Assembly: GCA_964019425.1 (NCBI GenBank)
Contig: OZ025808.1
Coordinates: 992,001 to 1,056,000 of the forward strand
Source of the DNA: Flectonema sp. DT1601
Taxonomy: Eukaryota > Euglenozoa > Diplonemea > Diplonemida > Diplonemidae
Reading direction: 5' to 3'
Length of the DNA stretch: 64,000 nucleotides
Made by a program: the position numbers and the translations under genes. The first letter of the stretch is position 1. Every line of letters begins with the position of its first letter. The notes beneath the pieces are model-generated. The model had not been told where the DNA came from and made no database searches. It saw only the letters and a program-made list of their open reading frames with translations. This document shows, piece after piece, positions 41,994 through 53,266 of this stretch.

Positions 41994-43553
41994 ATGCAAG
42001 AGTCACGATGGTACTCCGAAACCAGCATACGAAAGCAAATCCGCAATGGATGTCGCACAAGTGACAATTTTATTGGAAGCGTTGTGAGAGTTAGCCTCTG
42101 GCAGTTAGCTTTGATGTGTGATGCAGAAGGGAAAAGTTGTAGATATCCTGGTCTCTTAGAACTGGTTACTGCGAGACGAAGACAAAAAGGAAAACAACGA
42201 AGTCAATACCCTTGCAGTAAATGGATATCAAAAACGATAGAGTTTTGGTACTTAATGGGTCCAGAGTATCAAAAACAACTTCTGTGGGAAGGAATGAGAG
42301 GAAAAATCGTAGCCGGAGTTGAAGACAACGGAATCATCCGAGAGGCAAAGCCAAAAGGATTCGCAAAGACAATCATACTCCACAGTTCGATATATCAAAT
42401 TGATATTCAGCAGAGATTGAAATTTAATATTGCTTCTCATACAACTTTTGAACTTGATAAATGGTGGGATAGACTACCAAAGTCGAATGGCATTATTCGT
42501 CGACCAGTTTACTTTTGGTTATATCGCCAGATTATCTCTCTCTTACTACCTGACATCTCACGTGATGAAATGCTAGTACTTCTTATAAGGGATTGGGAAG
42601 TTGATACTGATAATGCAACCCACATGACTAAACCACAGTTTGTTAAATCTATTATCTCTCTCACACATGTTCAATGTGAGACTAATTCAGTAACTGAATG
42701 TAATAATTTTATATCAGCGCTTCACCGAGTCGTGATGAGACATGGTGTACCCAGTTCTAATGAAGCAGATTATTGCAAATATGAAGTTTCCGCTGGGGAA
42801 TTGGAAGAGACCATATCACATCTTATTACCTCAGTGAGAGATGCTTCACAACTAGTGACCGCCTATGATTTGGCTATTGTTGCTTCGAGATGTATGCTAC
42901 TGGATCCTACTTGTCGTGATAATATGAAATATTTTAAGGCACGTCCATTTGTTGGGTTGCATACACGAGAACATGAGATGTCAACTTGTAGGTCTCTTCT
43001 GATACCTGATAGTTATCATCGTATTGGACTGTATAAATCTAAAAAAAAAAAAAAAAAAAAACCAAAAATTGGACGTGCCACACTAACACACAGTACTGGC
43101 GCAAGACATAGTGCTGATGTGGTTCCTGATGAGATTTCTTCAACTTTGGGATCTCCGGTTTTTATTCCGACTGATACTCTAATTGTGTCTTGGAGGAAGT
43201 TATCTAAGCCTTTGATTTATGGTGAATTAGAATTCCTAGGTCGACATCAAGCGAGGCTACCTACTCCCGACAGATCCACAACACCGACCTTGGAAGAGCC
43301 TGAGAGAGCGTCTTTGGTGGATCCGTTGTTCTTCTTCAGGTCACGTGACTCATATTTCAACAGCATCCCGACAGGTGAATTAAAAAGAAAACTTCTGAGA
43401 GAACAACAACAGCAGTCAGAAGCTCTGTGTCTCCCTTCAATTGTTTCAGGAAAGGAAGTAAAAGATGTAAAAGATAACCACATAGCTTCATCAATCGCAG
43501 GACTCTCCAGAGCTCCACTTCCACCTTTTCGACCACTTGTGCCGAATACATAA
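41994..43553 (+). CDS. uncharacterised 519-residue protein with long coding A-tract
   Basis: Not recognised. The N-terminal two thirds look globular and helical, with many aromatic residues (WLYRQIISLLLPD, LVLLIRDWEVDTDN). The segment DISRDEMLVLLIRDWEVDTD...MTKPQFVKSI has the rhythm of an EF-hand-like or axonemal helical domain, but no canonical calcium loop. A run of 21 A at 43,041-43,061 codes for poly-Lys in the middle and is followed in frame by a plausible Pro/Arg-rich tail, so the frame seems genuine. The acceptor TCTCACTCACAG ends at 41,980, 13 bases before ATG. Confidence 0.65.
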   Translation: MQESRWYSETSIRKQIRNGCRTSDNFIGSVVRVSLWQLALMCDAEGKSCRYPGLLELVTARRRQKGKQRSQYPCSKWISKTIEFWYLMGPEYQKQLLWEGMRGKIVAGVEDNGIIREAKPKGFAKTIILHSSIYQIDIQQRLKFNIASHTTFELDKWWDRLPKSNGIIRRPVYFWLYRQIISLLLPDISRDEMLVLLIRDWEVDTDNATHMTKPQFVKSIISLTHVQCETNSVTECNNFISALHRVVMRHGVPSSNEADYCKYEVSAGELEETISHLITSVRDASQLVTAYDLAIVASRCMLLDPTCRDNMKYFKARPFVGLHTREHEMSTCRSLLIPDSYHRIGLYKSKKKKKKKPKIGRATLTHSTGARHSADVVPDEISSTLGSPVFIPTDTLIVSWRKLSKPLIYGELEFLGRHQARLPTPDRSTTPTLEEPERASLVDPLFFFRSRDSYFNSIPTGELKRKLLREQQQQSEALCLPSIVSGKEVKDVKDNHIASSIAGLSRAPLPPFRPLVPNT

Positions 43554-43856
43554 AAAAAACCACCATCTTTACTTTTTTAGCACTTACAATGCAGATAGAT
43601 TTTTCGTTTTATTATTCAGCCTTTATTTGCCATTTTTTTTTTTGTCGTTGGCTATGCTGCTTTTTCAAGTAAGCTGCTGCACTCAAAAAAAAAATTTTTT
43701 TTTTATATAAATTATTGTAATTACTGTTTTCTTATCTATTTAACATCACACCAGGTTTTTGGATGTATTTTAAACAAAAATGAGGGGTAACGAATAGCGT
43801 TGACCAACAATCTTTTTTTAAAAGTAATTCACTCAAATAAGTAACAAACGCTACCA
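43554..43856. other. intergenic spacer
   Basis: About 300 bases of AT-rich DNA without a gene. The acceptor-like CATCACACCAG ends at 43,754. Confidence 0.6.
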
Positions 43857-45131
43857 ATGAATGCCGTGAAGTCCCTGCAGAAGGGAGTCAAGGCTCCAGA
43901 AGAAGAAGAAGCACCAATACAGTACTCCGTTAAGAGTTTAGATCCAAGTCAAGTATGCGTCTTGGATAGTGGTGGTTGGACGACTAAAGCTGGATTTGCA
44001 GGAGAAGTAATGCCTCGAAGTATCTTCCCGACAGTTGTAGGACAACCAAGAAATCAAGGGGTAACTATCGGAATGGGTGCTAAAGAATGCTATCTTGGAT
44101 ACCAATGTTCTGAACGAAGAGGAATTCTAAGCAACTCATCTCCAATAAAAGACGGAATTATTCAAAACTGGGATGACATGGAGAAGTTATGGGCTGAAAC
44201 TATCTACAATGACCTCAGTATACCTACTGATAAACATTCTTTCTTAGTAGCTGAGTCGGCAATTCAACCGTTGGTGGCGAAGAATGCCAGGGAACGCACA
44301 GCAGAATTATTCTTCGAAGGTTTCGCTGCTGAAGGTCTCTACCTAACCGTGAATGCCGTCTTATCGTTATATGCTGCTGGTTTAACAACGGGGACAGTTA
44401 TCGACAGTGGTGCTGATTTAACCTTGTCCGTTCCAATTCATGAGGGGTATTCATTAACGAGACAGGTTACAAAATCTCATGTCGCAGGCTCCGCAATCAC
44501 TAAATTCTTAGTTCAAAAATTAGCTGAAAAAGGTTATACGTTCACCACCCCTGACGAGATAGATATAGTAACGAATATAAAAGAAACTCTTTGTTATGTG
44601 ACGGAGGAATTTGCGAAACCGAGATCACAAGAAGCATACATCCTACCTGATGGTACAGAACTGAAGTTGGGTGATGAAGCATTTCGATCAACGGAATATT
44701 TATTTGACTTTGGGTTGATGGACGGCACTAGCGAACCGTTTCAACTCACGACAGAAACAGAAGACGTGATCTCATCATCCGTTTCGAAAGGTATCTCTGG
44801 GTTAGTCTACGATTCCGTAACAAAATGTGAATCATCACTCAGACCCATCCTATTAAACAACATAGTCATGGCTGGTGGCACAACTCTTTTAGAAGGAGCA
44901 AAAGATCGTTTACTTAGAGACCTATACACACTTCACAGAGAAGCACATCCAACTGAAAACACTACCGATGTCATTAGAGAAGGAGCAATAAAAGCAAACG
45001 CAAACAGACATTTATCTTCATGGATGGGAGGATCGATGTTGGGAATGCTGTCAATGTTTCCTTACATGCTTATTCAAAAAGAGGAATACAATGATGTTGG
45101 TCCAGGTATTATTCACATAAAATGCTTTTAA
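43857..45131 (+). CDS. divergent actin-related protein
   Basis: A 424-residue actin-fold ATPase relative. Landmarks in order: DSGGWTTKAGFAGE (phosphate-1 loop), DGIIQNWDDMEKLW, VIDSGADLTLSVPIHEGY (phosphate-2 loop), NNIVMAGGTTLLEGAKDRL (adenosine region) and the end YNDVGPGIIHIKCF, which keeps the actin KCF terminus. Compared with actin it has a longer N-terminus (about 28 residues, including acidic EEEEA) and GAD in place of the usual GDG in the second phosphate loop. It does not clearly match Arp1, 2 or 3. The role may be cytoskeletal, axonemal or nuclear. Confidence 0.85.
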   Translation: MNAVKSLQKGVKAPEEEEAPIQYSVKSLDPSQVCVLDSGGWTTKAGFAGEVMPRSIFPTVVGQPRNQGVTIGMGAKECYLGYQCSERRGILSNSSPIKDGIIQNWDDMEKLWAETIYNDLSIPTDKHSFLVAESAIQPLVAKNARERTAELFFEGFAAEGLYLTVNAVLSLYAAGLTTGTVIDSGADLTLSVPIHEGYSLTRQVTKSHVAGSAITKFLVQKLAEKGYTFTTPDEIDIVTNIKETLCYVTEEFAKPRSQEAYILPDGTELKLGDEAFRSTEYLFDFGLMDGTSEPFQLTTETEDVISSSVSKGISGLVYDSVTKCESSLRPILLNNIVMAGGTTLLEGAKDRLLRDLYTLHREAHPTENTTDVIREGAIKANANRHLSSWMGGSMLGMLSMFPYMLIQKEEYNDVGPGIIHIKCF

Positions 45132-45388
45132 AGTAGTTTACCATTGTGAGAAACCTCCTCTTTTATTATTAACATACTAATTAGTGGAAAAAAAAAAAAT
45201 TATTTTTCGAATTTTTTTGGTATTATTGGATTTCTTTCTTTTTTTTTAACAGGAACTTCATTACACGATTCTTTTACTTTATCTGCTGGAATCTTCTATC
45301 ATTTTGAGAAAAAACTTTTTTTTTTATTAAATAGATTATTGCGTAGTATAAAAGTCTTTCCTATTTCTGTGACAGGTAGTTCCTCCAA

Positions 45389-45643
45389 ATGGCAACAGAA
45401 GAGCTGCTGTTCACCTCCGCTGAGGAACAAAAACTTAAAGAACAAAAAATTGAAATGAAGATTGAAAATGAGAAATATCTCCGTCGGCATCCAGAAATAT
45501 CTGAACTGCTTGAAGAGGTGGTACGACAGGTAATGTTGGATAGACCACAAAATCCAGTCAAGTTCGTTGAGCAATTTATAATCGAATCGGATCTCTCAAA
45601 AGTTGTTGAAGAAGCTCGCGATCGCAAAAAACAATCTCCATAA
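45389..45643 (+). CDS. RIIAD1-like small R2D2 docking protein
   Basis: 84 residues. The core IENEKYLRRHPEISELLEEV followed by LDRPQNPVKFVEQFI matches the RIIa dimerisation/docking fold, and the arrangement (charged N-terminus, NEKYLR.H, RP.N..EF) is like RIIAD1. Such proteins dimerise and bind A-kinase-anchor or radial-spoke type helices and are typical of cilia. The leader is 13 bases after a CTGTGACAG acceptor ending at 45,375. The small size is normal for the family. Confidence 0.8.
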   Translation: MATEELLFTSAEEQKLKEQKIEMKIENEKYLRRHPEISELLEEVVRQVMLDRPQNPVKFVEQFIIESDLSKVVEEARDRKKQSP

Positions 45644-45873
45644 AAAAAAAAAAAAAAAAAAAAAATTGCACACAATTAAAATTGATGTGGAAAATTGGAC
45701 CTGGAAAAAAAAAAAAAAAAAAATGGTTCCTTATTTTTCCCCCTGTTTTTTTTTTTTTAATTTTTTTTTTATAATTATTCTAGTCGGTCATGGCAACAGA
45801 CAGATAGATTTCGTAATATTTTGTTTTCCTAAGGCTGTTTCATTAATATAACTTTTTTATTAACAGTCCCTGT

Positions 45874-46572
45874 ATGTCCACGTCAAAGATGACTACCCCT
45901 CGCGTGGCACCCATGCAACTCAGAACACCAAAACAAGCACCGATAATTGCTGGGCTTGATGAAAATAGAAAAAAATTTGCATTAGAAAGTGTATCAATCC
46001 CACCTGCGGCAGTTCGCATTGATAAAGCGGCGACGCCAACTCGGTCTGAGGTAAAGCCGGTTTACAGTAGAGGACCAACTGTACTTGGAGGTATAGCCGG
46101 AGGTATTCTAACATTATTATTTATTATGACTGCTGTTCATCCTCCCAGACATGACGTCGCTGAAAGCAACAGTAAACTACGAGCAGAAGTTACGAGACGA
46201 GAGAGACAAAATCAAGTACTGCAATCGTTGATTGATGAATTGAAAAGACGTGAGAGAGAAAGATCTCGGGAAGACACAGTCCTCATAAAATTAGAAGAGC
46301 TCGAAGGAAAATTACAACGATCAGAACTACATTTTCAACCAGAACTACACGCACAGGCATTAGGTGGTTTTCCTCATCCTGGAGATGTGGTTCGTGCAGC
46401 TCATGATTTTTCATTCGGTGGTACCCTAGTGATCCGAAAGGATAGTCCTGGAGTTATAATAAGGGAAGCTGACTATAAAGGTAGAAGTTGGGTGGTTGAA
46501 TTTGTTGGAATCTACGGTGCAACAAGACCAATCGGCATAACTGCAAAGAGAGATGATCTTCACTTAGCTTAG
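45874..46572 (+). CDS. single-pass membrane protein with coiled coil and small beta domain
   Basis: 232 residues. A basic, Pro-rich N-terminus (about 1-70) precedes one transmembrane helix (about 72-90, GGIAGGILTLLFIMTAV), a charged coiled coil (about 98-150, RRERQNQVLQSLIDELKRRE) and a C-terminal beta-rich domain (about 165-232, DSPGVIIREADYKGRSWVVEFVG shortened to DSPGVII...WVVEFVG) that looks like an SH3- or KOW-like barrel. The protein is not recognised as a family. The leader after the TTATTAACAG acceptor (ending 45,866) is only 7 bases. The Met at 45,889 is a second possible start. Confidence 0.65.
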   Translation: MSTSKMTTPRVAPMQLRTPKQAPIIAGLDENRKKFALESVSIPPAAVRIDKAATPTRSEVKPVYSRGPTVLGGIAGGILTLLFIMTAVHPPRHDVAESNSKLRAEVTRRERQNQVLQSLIDELKRRERERSREDTVLIKLEELEGKLQRSELHFQPELHAQALGGFPHPGDVVRAAHDFSFGGTLVIRKDSPGVIIREADYKGRSWVVEFVGIYGATRPIGITAKRDDLHLA

Positions 46573-49500
46573 TGAGAGCCGCGTGAGTTAATTTTTATTT
46601 ACTGTGAGTTTACGTACCAAATTTATTGTTTTGTTTTGTTTCGATGTTTTTTTTTCATTTAAGTTGAATTCTTTTACACTTTGTTTCTGACTCAGCGGCA
46701 GCGAATAGTCGCTGGGTACCTTCCCATTCCAAAAAAAAATAAATAAATAAATTTAGTAGCCTCGGCAATTTCGTTTTTTCCTACAGTGGCTAATATTCTC
46801 ATTTTCATTCAATTCCATATATATTTTTTCTTTTTTTCTTAATTCTTTTCGACCCAACACATTTATTTAGTTAACAGGAAATTACTATTCTTATTTTTAT
46901 TTTTATTTTATTTTATTTTTGTTATTTATGCACTGAATAACCTTTTTGCATTAAGGGGATTAAATAATGTTGAGCGACACTTGTAATCCTTTCTAGCTCT
47001 CACAGTTTACAATTTTTCGTGCAGGGGGAAAAAAAAAAAAAACAAATTAAAAAAAAAATAAAAAAAAAAAAACAAATTTAGTGTTCTCACCACTAATTTG
47101 TGAAAGTTACTTAATATAATCCCCCCGGGATTAGGTTCTTCCCACCTACCGCAGTATTTGGGGACCCTCAGAAGAGCCACCCGTTACTCTTTGAGTGTCT
47201 TCCTAACCGATACTCGGTGGTCTGATGGACTTGATAACTAACTACTTGTAAGTCTGGATATGGACATTAAGAAATCAGTTCTTTTAAAATAGACCAATTG
47301 ATAAATCCGATTTATTAATTAACTGGAATGAAGTCCCTTAGAACTTACTGATGAAGGCCTAAGAGGGACAAGTAGTATAAGATTAAGGCTCCTGAAACTA
47401 CGTATTCCACAAGTGTATTATGGAACAGCAGAACAAATGTTTTATTATAATTTTTCTTTTTTTTTTTTAATGTTTTAGTTTAGTGCACTTTTTTATAATA
47501 AAACTCGTATTCTAACTACTCGTAAGTCTTTTTTTTAAATTCAATTTGTTGTTTTCAAGAACAAATAGTCCAGAGTAGATATGAACTAAAAATAACACGT
47601 TTTATTTGAGCGTATTTTTGATTCTGTTTTCTTACAAATTAGTTACTGGTGCGCAGTCATTAGTTCTGGACTTGCACATTAATATTGTAAGAGATCGTTC
47701 AACTTATCTCATGGCCAATGCTGACAGGGACACTACTCTCTGGTAATCTGAGGAATTTGTATATGTTCTCTTTTTTCTTTTTAACTTCCTTGTTTCTCCT
47801 TCTTCATAGGAATCCCTTTCAGTTTTCATTGTTCTCACGGGGGGGGTTGCGATTTTGCTCGAACACCATAATTGTTTTTATTTCTTACGATTAAAAAAAA
47901 AAAAAAAAAAAATATAAAAAACCCGATTCCTTATATCATAATTCTTGATTAATAATTGGCGATTGTTATTTTTTTTTTTTTGATTTCTTTATTTTGCACA
48001 ACCCCCCTGGGTATCTAATTCAGTCTTCTCTGCGTAGAAAGAAATAACGATTCCTCAAACAGCTTGATGGATGCATCATTCTCTTTATTGCGAACATATC
48101 CAATGAACGTATAGTTGTATCCACATACTAGAAACAGCTGGATTACATCTTCTCTGTGAAGAACGAAAGTAATATTTGTGAATAGGTGGAAAACTTTAGT
48201 ACGAACTGGAAACAACATTTCCGTAGTCTTGTATCTACTACTGCTCCTTGTGAGAAACATGCGCAGAGTTTTTATCTTATTCGGTGAAGGAGATATCCTC
48301 TCTGTGTTTTTGGTTTTAATGAACGTGTCTAAACAACAAACTGGGAAACAACGTTTTCGTCAGTTCTGTTGGTGCGCTTTTCTCATTATTATTTACAATA
48401 AGACTTTTTTTTTGAATTAATTCTTTTTTTTTTATATTTTTGTTAGATAAAGTTTCCTCTCGTTTTTTTTTTCTTCGTTGTAAATTCCCTTTTTTTTTTT
48501 TTTTTTTTTTTTTTAATTCCCTCTGTTTGAATACCATGTGAATGGTTCATATGTCCTGCTGTCTAAGTGAATCGACACCCTTCGTGAGATCTGATAGGCG
48601 GCTACTCGGACGCATTAAGTCAACTCTCTCGGTTCATCCTTCGTCGATGGTGCAGTTAGCAGATTATTGTTCTTCTCACAGTCCTGATAATGTCCTCCTC
48701 TTGTAGTGTTGCTTTTCGGCTAATGCTCTGAGGATGGAAGTAGAAAAAAAAAAAAAAAAAAAAAAAAAGGATGTGTGTGTCCTATTTGACTTTTATTGAA
48801 TGTTAATATTATGGCAAATAAATAAATAGTTGGGAAATACTATTAGATAATAATTTTAAAAAAAAAAAAAAAAATGTTGTTTTTGGTTGAGTAGTAGGTG
48901 CCTCATGAGCTTTTTTCCTGTGCCTCTTGTTTTTTATAGTCACTAAATAATGTTGGGATTCATGTTTGAGTATATCATACATGTTTATGTCCTAGGAAAG
49001 CAACCATTAAATTGCCGACCTGTGCGTGCGTTTGCATTCTTTTTTTTTTTTTTTTTTTTTAAACTATCCTCCCCTGCCTCGTTATATGGTAGTGACCCTC
49101 TATTTATTGTTACATTTCTTATTATTAAAAAAAAACCTTTTTTAGTATTGGCAAGTTCCTCTTGGCCGTTCTCTCAAGTAGGTATTTTGGTTACTTACAT
49201 CAGGCAGCGTATTAATTTCTTTTTGCTTGATAGTCTCCTTGTCAAAGTGTGGCATTTCTTATTATTATCATTATTTTTTTTTTTTCTTTAAGTCCGACGC
49301 TTTTAGTCAGGATGAAAGGAAAAAAAATAAAAAAAAAATAAAAAATAAAAATAGAATAGGGAATGCCGACACACATTTTTGTTGACTTCACTATTTTCCC
49401 CCCCTCCCCTTTTTTTCTTTTGCACCCCTATACGAGCAAAGATAATGTGAGCACCCTTTACCTGTAGGGGGTTAACATCACACTGTATTCTGTTTTCTGG

Positions 49501-49619
49501 CTTATGTAACAGGATAAAAAAAAGCACGAAATATTTAATTATTATTTGTAGAAATCTATCCGGAGAAGGATTAATTTTTTTTTTTTGTAGAAAAATCCAC
49601 TTACAGGACTAATTCAAGA

Positions 49620-49652
<33 letters not shown>

Positions 49653-50273
49653 ATAAAATAAAATAAACAGCCTTCTAGATGGTAGCTTTTCTTTCTGTTC
49701 TTTAATCATCATGGAAATGTCTCTTTGGAAATCATGAAAAAAAAAAAAAAAAAAAAATACCGTTAAGGTAACGTGTCATTATTTTTTTAAAAAAGATATT
49801 TAGTAGCTGAGAAAAGAACGAGAGAGAGATTGGTATTCCATTTCATCTCATGCTGTGGCTACGGATTTTGGGTTCTCGATAATATAATGTGGAGTTCCAG
49901 TTCTTAGTTCACTTCAGGTTGGTTAACTGTTAACCATGTTAATCAGTTTATCGAATTGATTACATTTATCATGAAGCTGTCGAAGAGCAATATATAAAAA
50001 AAAAAGAAGCAATTATTAAAAGCAATCGATCCATAAAGAAACTTACGACCTACTTTTTCTGTTTTTCTTCGTGTCAATTTCCCTTATTAGTTTGGTCTTA
50101 CTGAGAAGCGTGTCTTTTATTTAGTTTTTTTTTTTCGTTCTTACATTACTTTCTCCCTCCCCACAGTAAATAAGGAGGAGAGCTGATTAAACAGTTTTAT
50201 GATTGAGAATCCACAACCCTTTGTTTGACATAATTACAATAAACTTCCTTATAGTACACAGTACCACAATAAG
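46573..50273. other. 3.7-kb gene-free AT-rich region
   Basis: No protein gene that I can support. CTAACTACTYGTAAGTC occurs at 47,240 and 47,512. ACTGGTGCG and CATTAGTTC(T/G)GGACTTGC occur near 47,645 and again near 51,483. A more complex, less AT-rich stretch lies at 48,540-48,730, function unknown. The acceptor CCTCCCCACAG ends at 50,165, and another CAG near 50,262 precedes the FYVE gene. Confidence 0.55.
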
Positions 50274-51122
50274 ATGTTTCCAGCTGGTGTATCAAAGAAG
50301 ATCAAAAAAGAGAAACACCCTCATCGTCACAGTAAGAGAGGAGGTTCTGTTGCAGGGTCGGTAATCTCAGAAAATGTGACTTCGGCCTCTTCTGAAGCTG
50401 GTGAAGCATCTGATCGCCATCGTCTAGAAGAGGAAAGGTTAAAAAGAGAAGTCGCATTTTTAAAATCTCAAATGAAAAGACAAACTGAAACCCAACGATT
50501 GAAACTAAAAGATATGGAAAAAGAGAGAAGCAATCTCAGACAAGAGTGCGCTCTGCTACAACTGAAATCAGAGAAACTTGAAGATGAGTTGTGTGAATTT
50601 CAAAGAAACAATGAATCAATGTGCACCAATATAGTATCCTCTGATGGTGATGGTGATGGTGATGGAAGCTCAGAACAAGATTGCATTACTTCATCAAGTC
50701 AACCAGAAAGTCCTTCACACGTAGATGAAATCCTTAAGGATGGAATCGTATCGTGTAGAAGATGTCAGCTGACATTCGCAAGTATTCAAGATTGGGAGCT
50801 TCACTGTGAAACTTTTTATCATCAAAAGAAGCTTCTTGAAACAATAGAAGAACCACCACCTCCACCATCAAACATCGACGCATCTCGACCATCTTGGGTA
50901 CCGGATTCTCAGATTACTCATTGCTATGGATGTTCTCGTCGTTTTACTGTAAAGCGTCGTCGTCACCATTGTCGTCATTGTGGAGATATATTCTGCTCTG
51001 AGTGCACAAAATATAAAGCTCTTATTCATAGAATGCAATACAAAAAACCAGTTAGAGTTTGTGACCCTTGTAACGCTGTTATTCTTGGTCAGCAATTGGC
51101 TTGGTGGGAAGGCAATCAGTGA
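50274..51122 (+). CDS. FYVE-domain protein with upstream C2H2 zinc finger
   Basis: A 282-residue protein expected to bind phosphatidylinositol 3-phosphate on endosomes. The basic, Ser-rich N-terminus leads into a coiled coil (about 45-125). A C2H2-like finger, CRRCQLTFASIQDWELHC plus a later His, lies at about 162-184. The FYVE domain at about 207-272 shows WVPDSQ, the RRHHCR signature, paired cysteines (CYGC, CRHC, CSEC, CDPC) and RVC. The signature residues are complete. The Asp/Gly repeat DGDGDGDGSS (about 125-133) is a short tandem repeat. Gene ends in TGA. Confidence 0.9.
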   Translation: MFPAGVSKKIKKEKHPHRHSKRGGSVAGSVISENVTSASSEAGEASDRHRLEEERLKREVAFLKSQMKRQTETQRLKLKDMEKERSNLRQECALLQLKSEKLEDELCEFQRNNESMCTNIVSSDGDGDGDGSSEQDCITSSSQPESPSHVDEILKDGIVSCRRCQLTFASIQDWELHCETFYHQKKLLETIEEPPPPPSNIDASRPSWVPDSQITHCYGCSRRFTVKRRRHHCRHCGDIFCSECTKYKALIHRMQYKKPVRVCDPCNAVILGQQLAWWEGNQ

Positions 51123-51722
51123 CCAAGTAACACGTTATGTTTATTTTGAATGGTTTTGTTATTGTTTGTTATTTTTTTTTACACCGAATTGCTGCGACCA
51201 CAGTCCTTACTTGAGTGTCAATGTGTTCTATGGCTCTTCTTGCAAAGACTGCTCTTCTACTGCAAGGCGAGGCTTGTGGATTTAAAAAAAAAAAGAAAAA
51301 AAAAAATTCTAGATTTCGCGTAACGTGAGTATTCCGCGTGTGTGTTGTATTTATTACCTATAACCTCTTGTTCTTCTTGTTTTTTTTTTTTGTAACCTGT
51401 TTGCCTGGGCAAGGTGGACACCTGGGGATTAATCTTTCCAGCCGAAGCTATAAAAACACGATCTCCGTGATCGGGTCCTCTACTGGTGCGGGTTACCCAG
51501 ACCTCCGATATCATTAGTTCGGGACTTGCTTACTAATTAGTGTTTTATCGTCTTATTTTATAAAATGCATTTTTTTTTTTTTTTAAAACAATAAAACTAT
51601 TACACTACTAGAAAAAAAAAAAAAAAAAAAACTTTCGATAATTTCTTAGTAGTAATGAAACCTTTCCCTGGGATTACAAGATTTCAATGAAATAAGAGAA
51701 GGCTAATCTGAATTGGGGGGTT

Positions 51723-51753
<31 letters not shown>

Positions 51754-51876
51754 GTACCGATGTATTCGGAGAAGGAATTCTTTACAATCATACCAACCCC
51801 AATAAGATTTGGGGGTCTAATTACAGTGCTGTTGCCTCGTAGCTCGTTAGTTTGCTGTATCAGCGATGCTTCCTAT

Positions 51877-51894
51877 CTATTCAGATTGAAAGCC
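51877..51894. mobile_element. inverted-end element, left end only
   Basis: CTATTCAGATTGAAAGCC matches the left ends at 11,288 and 36,277. A matching right end is not clear downstream. Confidence 0.25.
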
Positions 51895-52398
51895 AAAATA
51901 ATCGTGATTTTATTTCCCTAATAATATGATACGAGTGTGTTTTATTCTTCTTTTTTTTTTTCCCTTCTTCCAAGTCTTTTGTTTTCTTTGCGAGATTACT
52001 CATTAAATAATAATATATTTTTTTTTTTTATTTATTTATTTCTATTCGTTGGATCACCTCACACTAATATTCTCAAAATAAAAAAAAAAAAATAAAAAAT
52101 AGAGAAGACGAGAGGTAGCCTTTTTTCTTTTCCCCCTAAAAAGTAAGTTGTAACGGACTACAGGGCATGGGACGCTCAACCTTTTAGTACGTGGTCCCCG
52201 AATTACCAGATTCGACAACGTCTTCTGGTCAGTAAGACAAAAAAATATAGTTTTCTCTTTTTATGTTTTCTTTTTTCTAAACGTAATTTTCTTTGATTAA
52301 CAACAACAAATATTTTTCAGTCAAGTACTTGATATTAATTTTGTTAAAGTTGTTACTGTTTTTACATTGTCAAAGTTTCATCCCCTAAAAAGTAATTA

Positions 52399-52672
52399 AT
52401 AGGTGAAACCTACACTCTGTCGTACCTCAGATTTTGATTTCCCAGGGCTCACGATTTATTCATAATTGAATAACTCGATTCCGTACTTTCACTGAATGAC
52501 AACACTGAAAAATAGATGTGTATGCAGATAAGTTAGAAACATTTACTATAATATAAAGTCCGCTATGTCATAGGCAGAGTGTTTACCAATACTAACATAA
52601 ACTTTAGTCAACTTATATCATAACTAATAGTTTTATTTTGGTTAACTTTTGGTACAATGCAGATGTTTATTT
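52399..52672 (+). repeat. dispersed ~270-bp repeat, copy 2
   Basis: Partner of 18,310-18,580 in the same orientation, with the same blocks in the same order and small insertions (for example ATTCCGTACTTT after AATAACTCG). CCCCTAAAAAGTAA directly before it (52,383) also occurs at 52,134. Confidence 0.75.
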
Positions 52673-53057
52673 CTTCATAAATATGTTTAAACAGTACCCC
52701 CCTGGGTTTTATAAAAAAAACTGTTACCGTAACATAGGCAAAGTTGCGCTCAACTATGTTCACGTGGCCTCCAGTGGTATTATTTATTTATTTACAGTCA
52801 TCTACCACGAGTCAAGATTGTTCGTGAGATTGTTGTTCCTTTTGAGTTTTGATAATGCACCCGGAGTTCTATTTTAGTGCATGCTATTATTTTAGTTATG
52901 TACGGGGGGGGATCAACTATCTACTATTCTTAACTTTATTATCTGTTGTTTGGTATTATATAAAGTTTATAAGTGTTTCTACATTGTCACAGCTATCATC
53001 ATCTCCCCTTTCTATTTTTGTTACTGGATTAACGAGAGTGGTTTTCGTACGCCCTTT

Positions 53058-53058
<1 letters not shown>

Positions 53059-53090
<32 letters not shown>

Positions 53091-53266
53091 TTCTAATTAA
53101 AGACGCGCATGAATGGACCAATGAGATTCCTTCTGTCCCTACCTACTATCTGGCGAAACAGTAGTCAAGGGAACGGATCTAGTTTGACTGACGTGGGGTG
53201 TGTGTGGGAGGTTTACCAACAATGAAATACCACTACTCTTATCGTCGCTTTACTTATCCAATGATG
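53059..53266 (+). rRNA. LSU (28S-type) rRNA fragment, core match, probably non-functional
   Basis: TATGACTCTCTTAAGGTAGC, CAAATGCCTCGTC, TCTAATTA, GACGCGCATGAATGGA, TGTCCCTACCTACTATCTGG, CGAAAC and CAAGGGAACGG follow in the order of the cytosolic LSU rRNA. After a missing stretch of about 45 bases come GTGGGAGG, ATGAAATACCACTAC and CTTTACTTATCCAATGA. The match is eukaryotic-nuclear rather than mitochondrial or bacterial type. Changes in conserved bases (CGAAACCACAGCC reads CGAAACAGTAGTC) and the deletion suggest a relic rather than an active gene. Confidence 0.85.

Noticed and set aside
51257-51514. Minus-strand frame with a protein-like start (VWVTRTSRGPDHG)
   Set aside because: Short, ends in poly-Lys from a homopolymer, and opposite to every other gene. 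Treated as chance.
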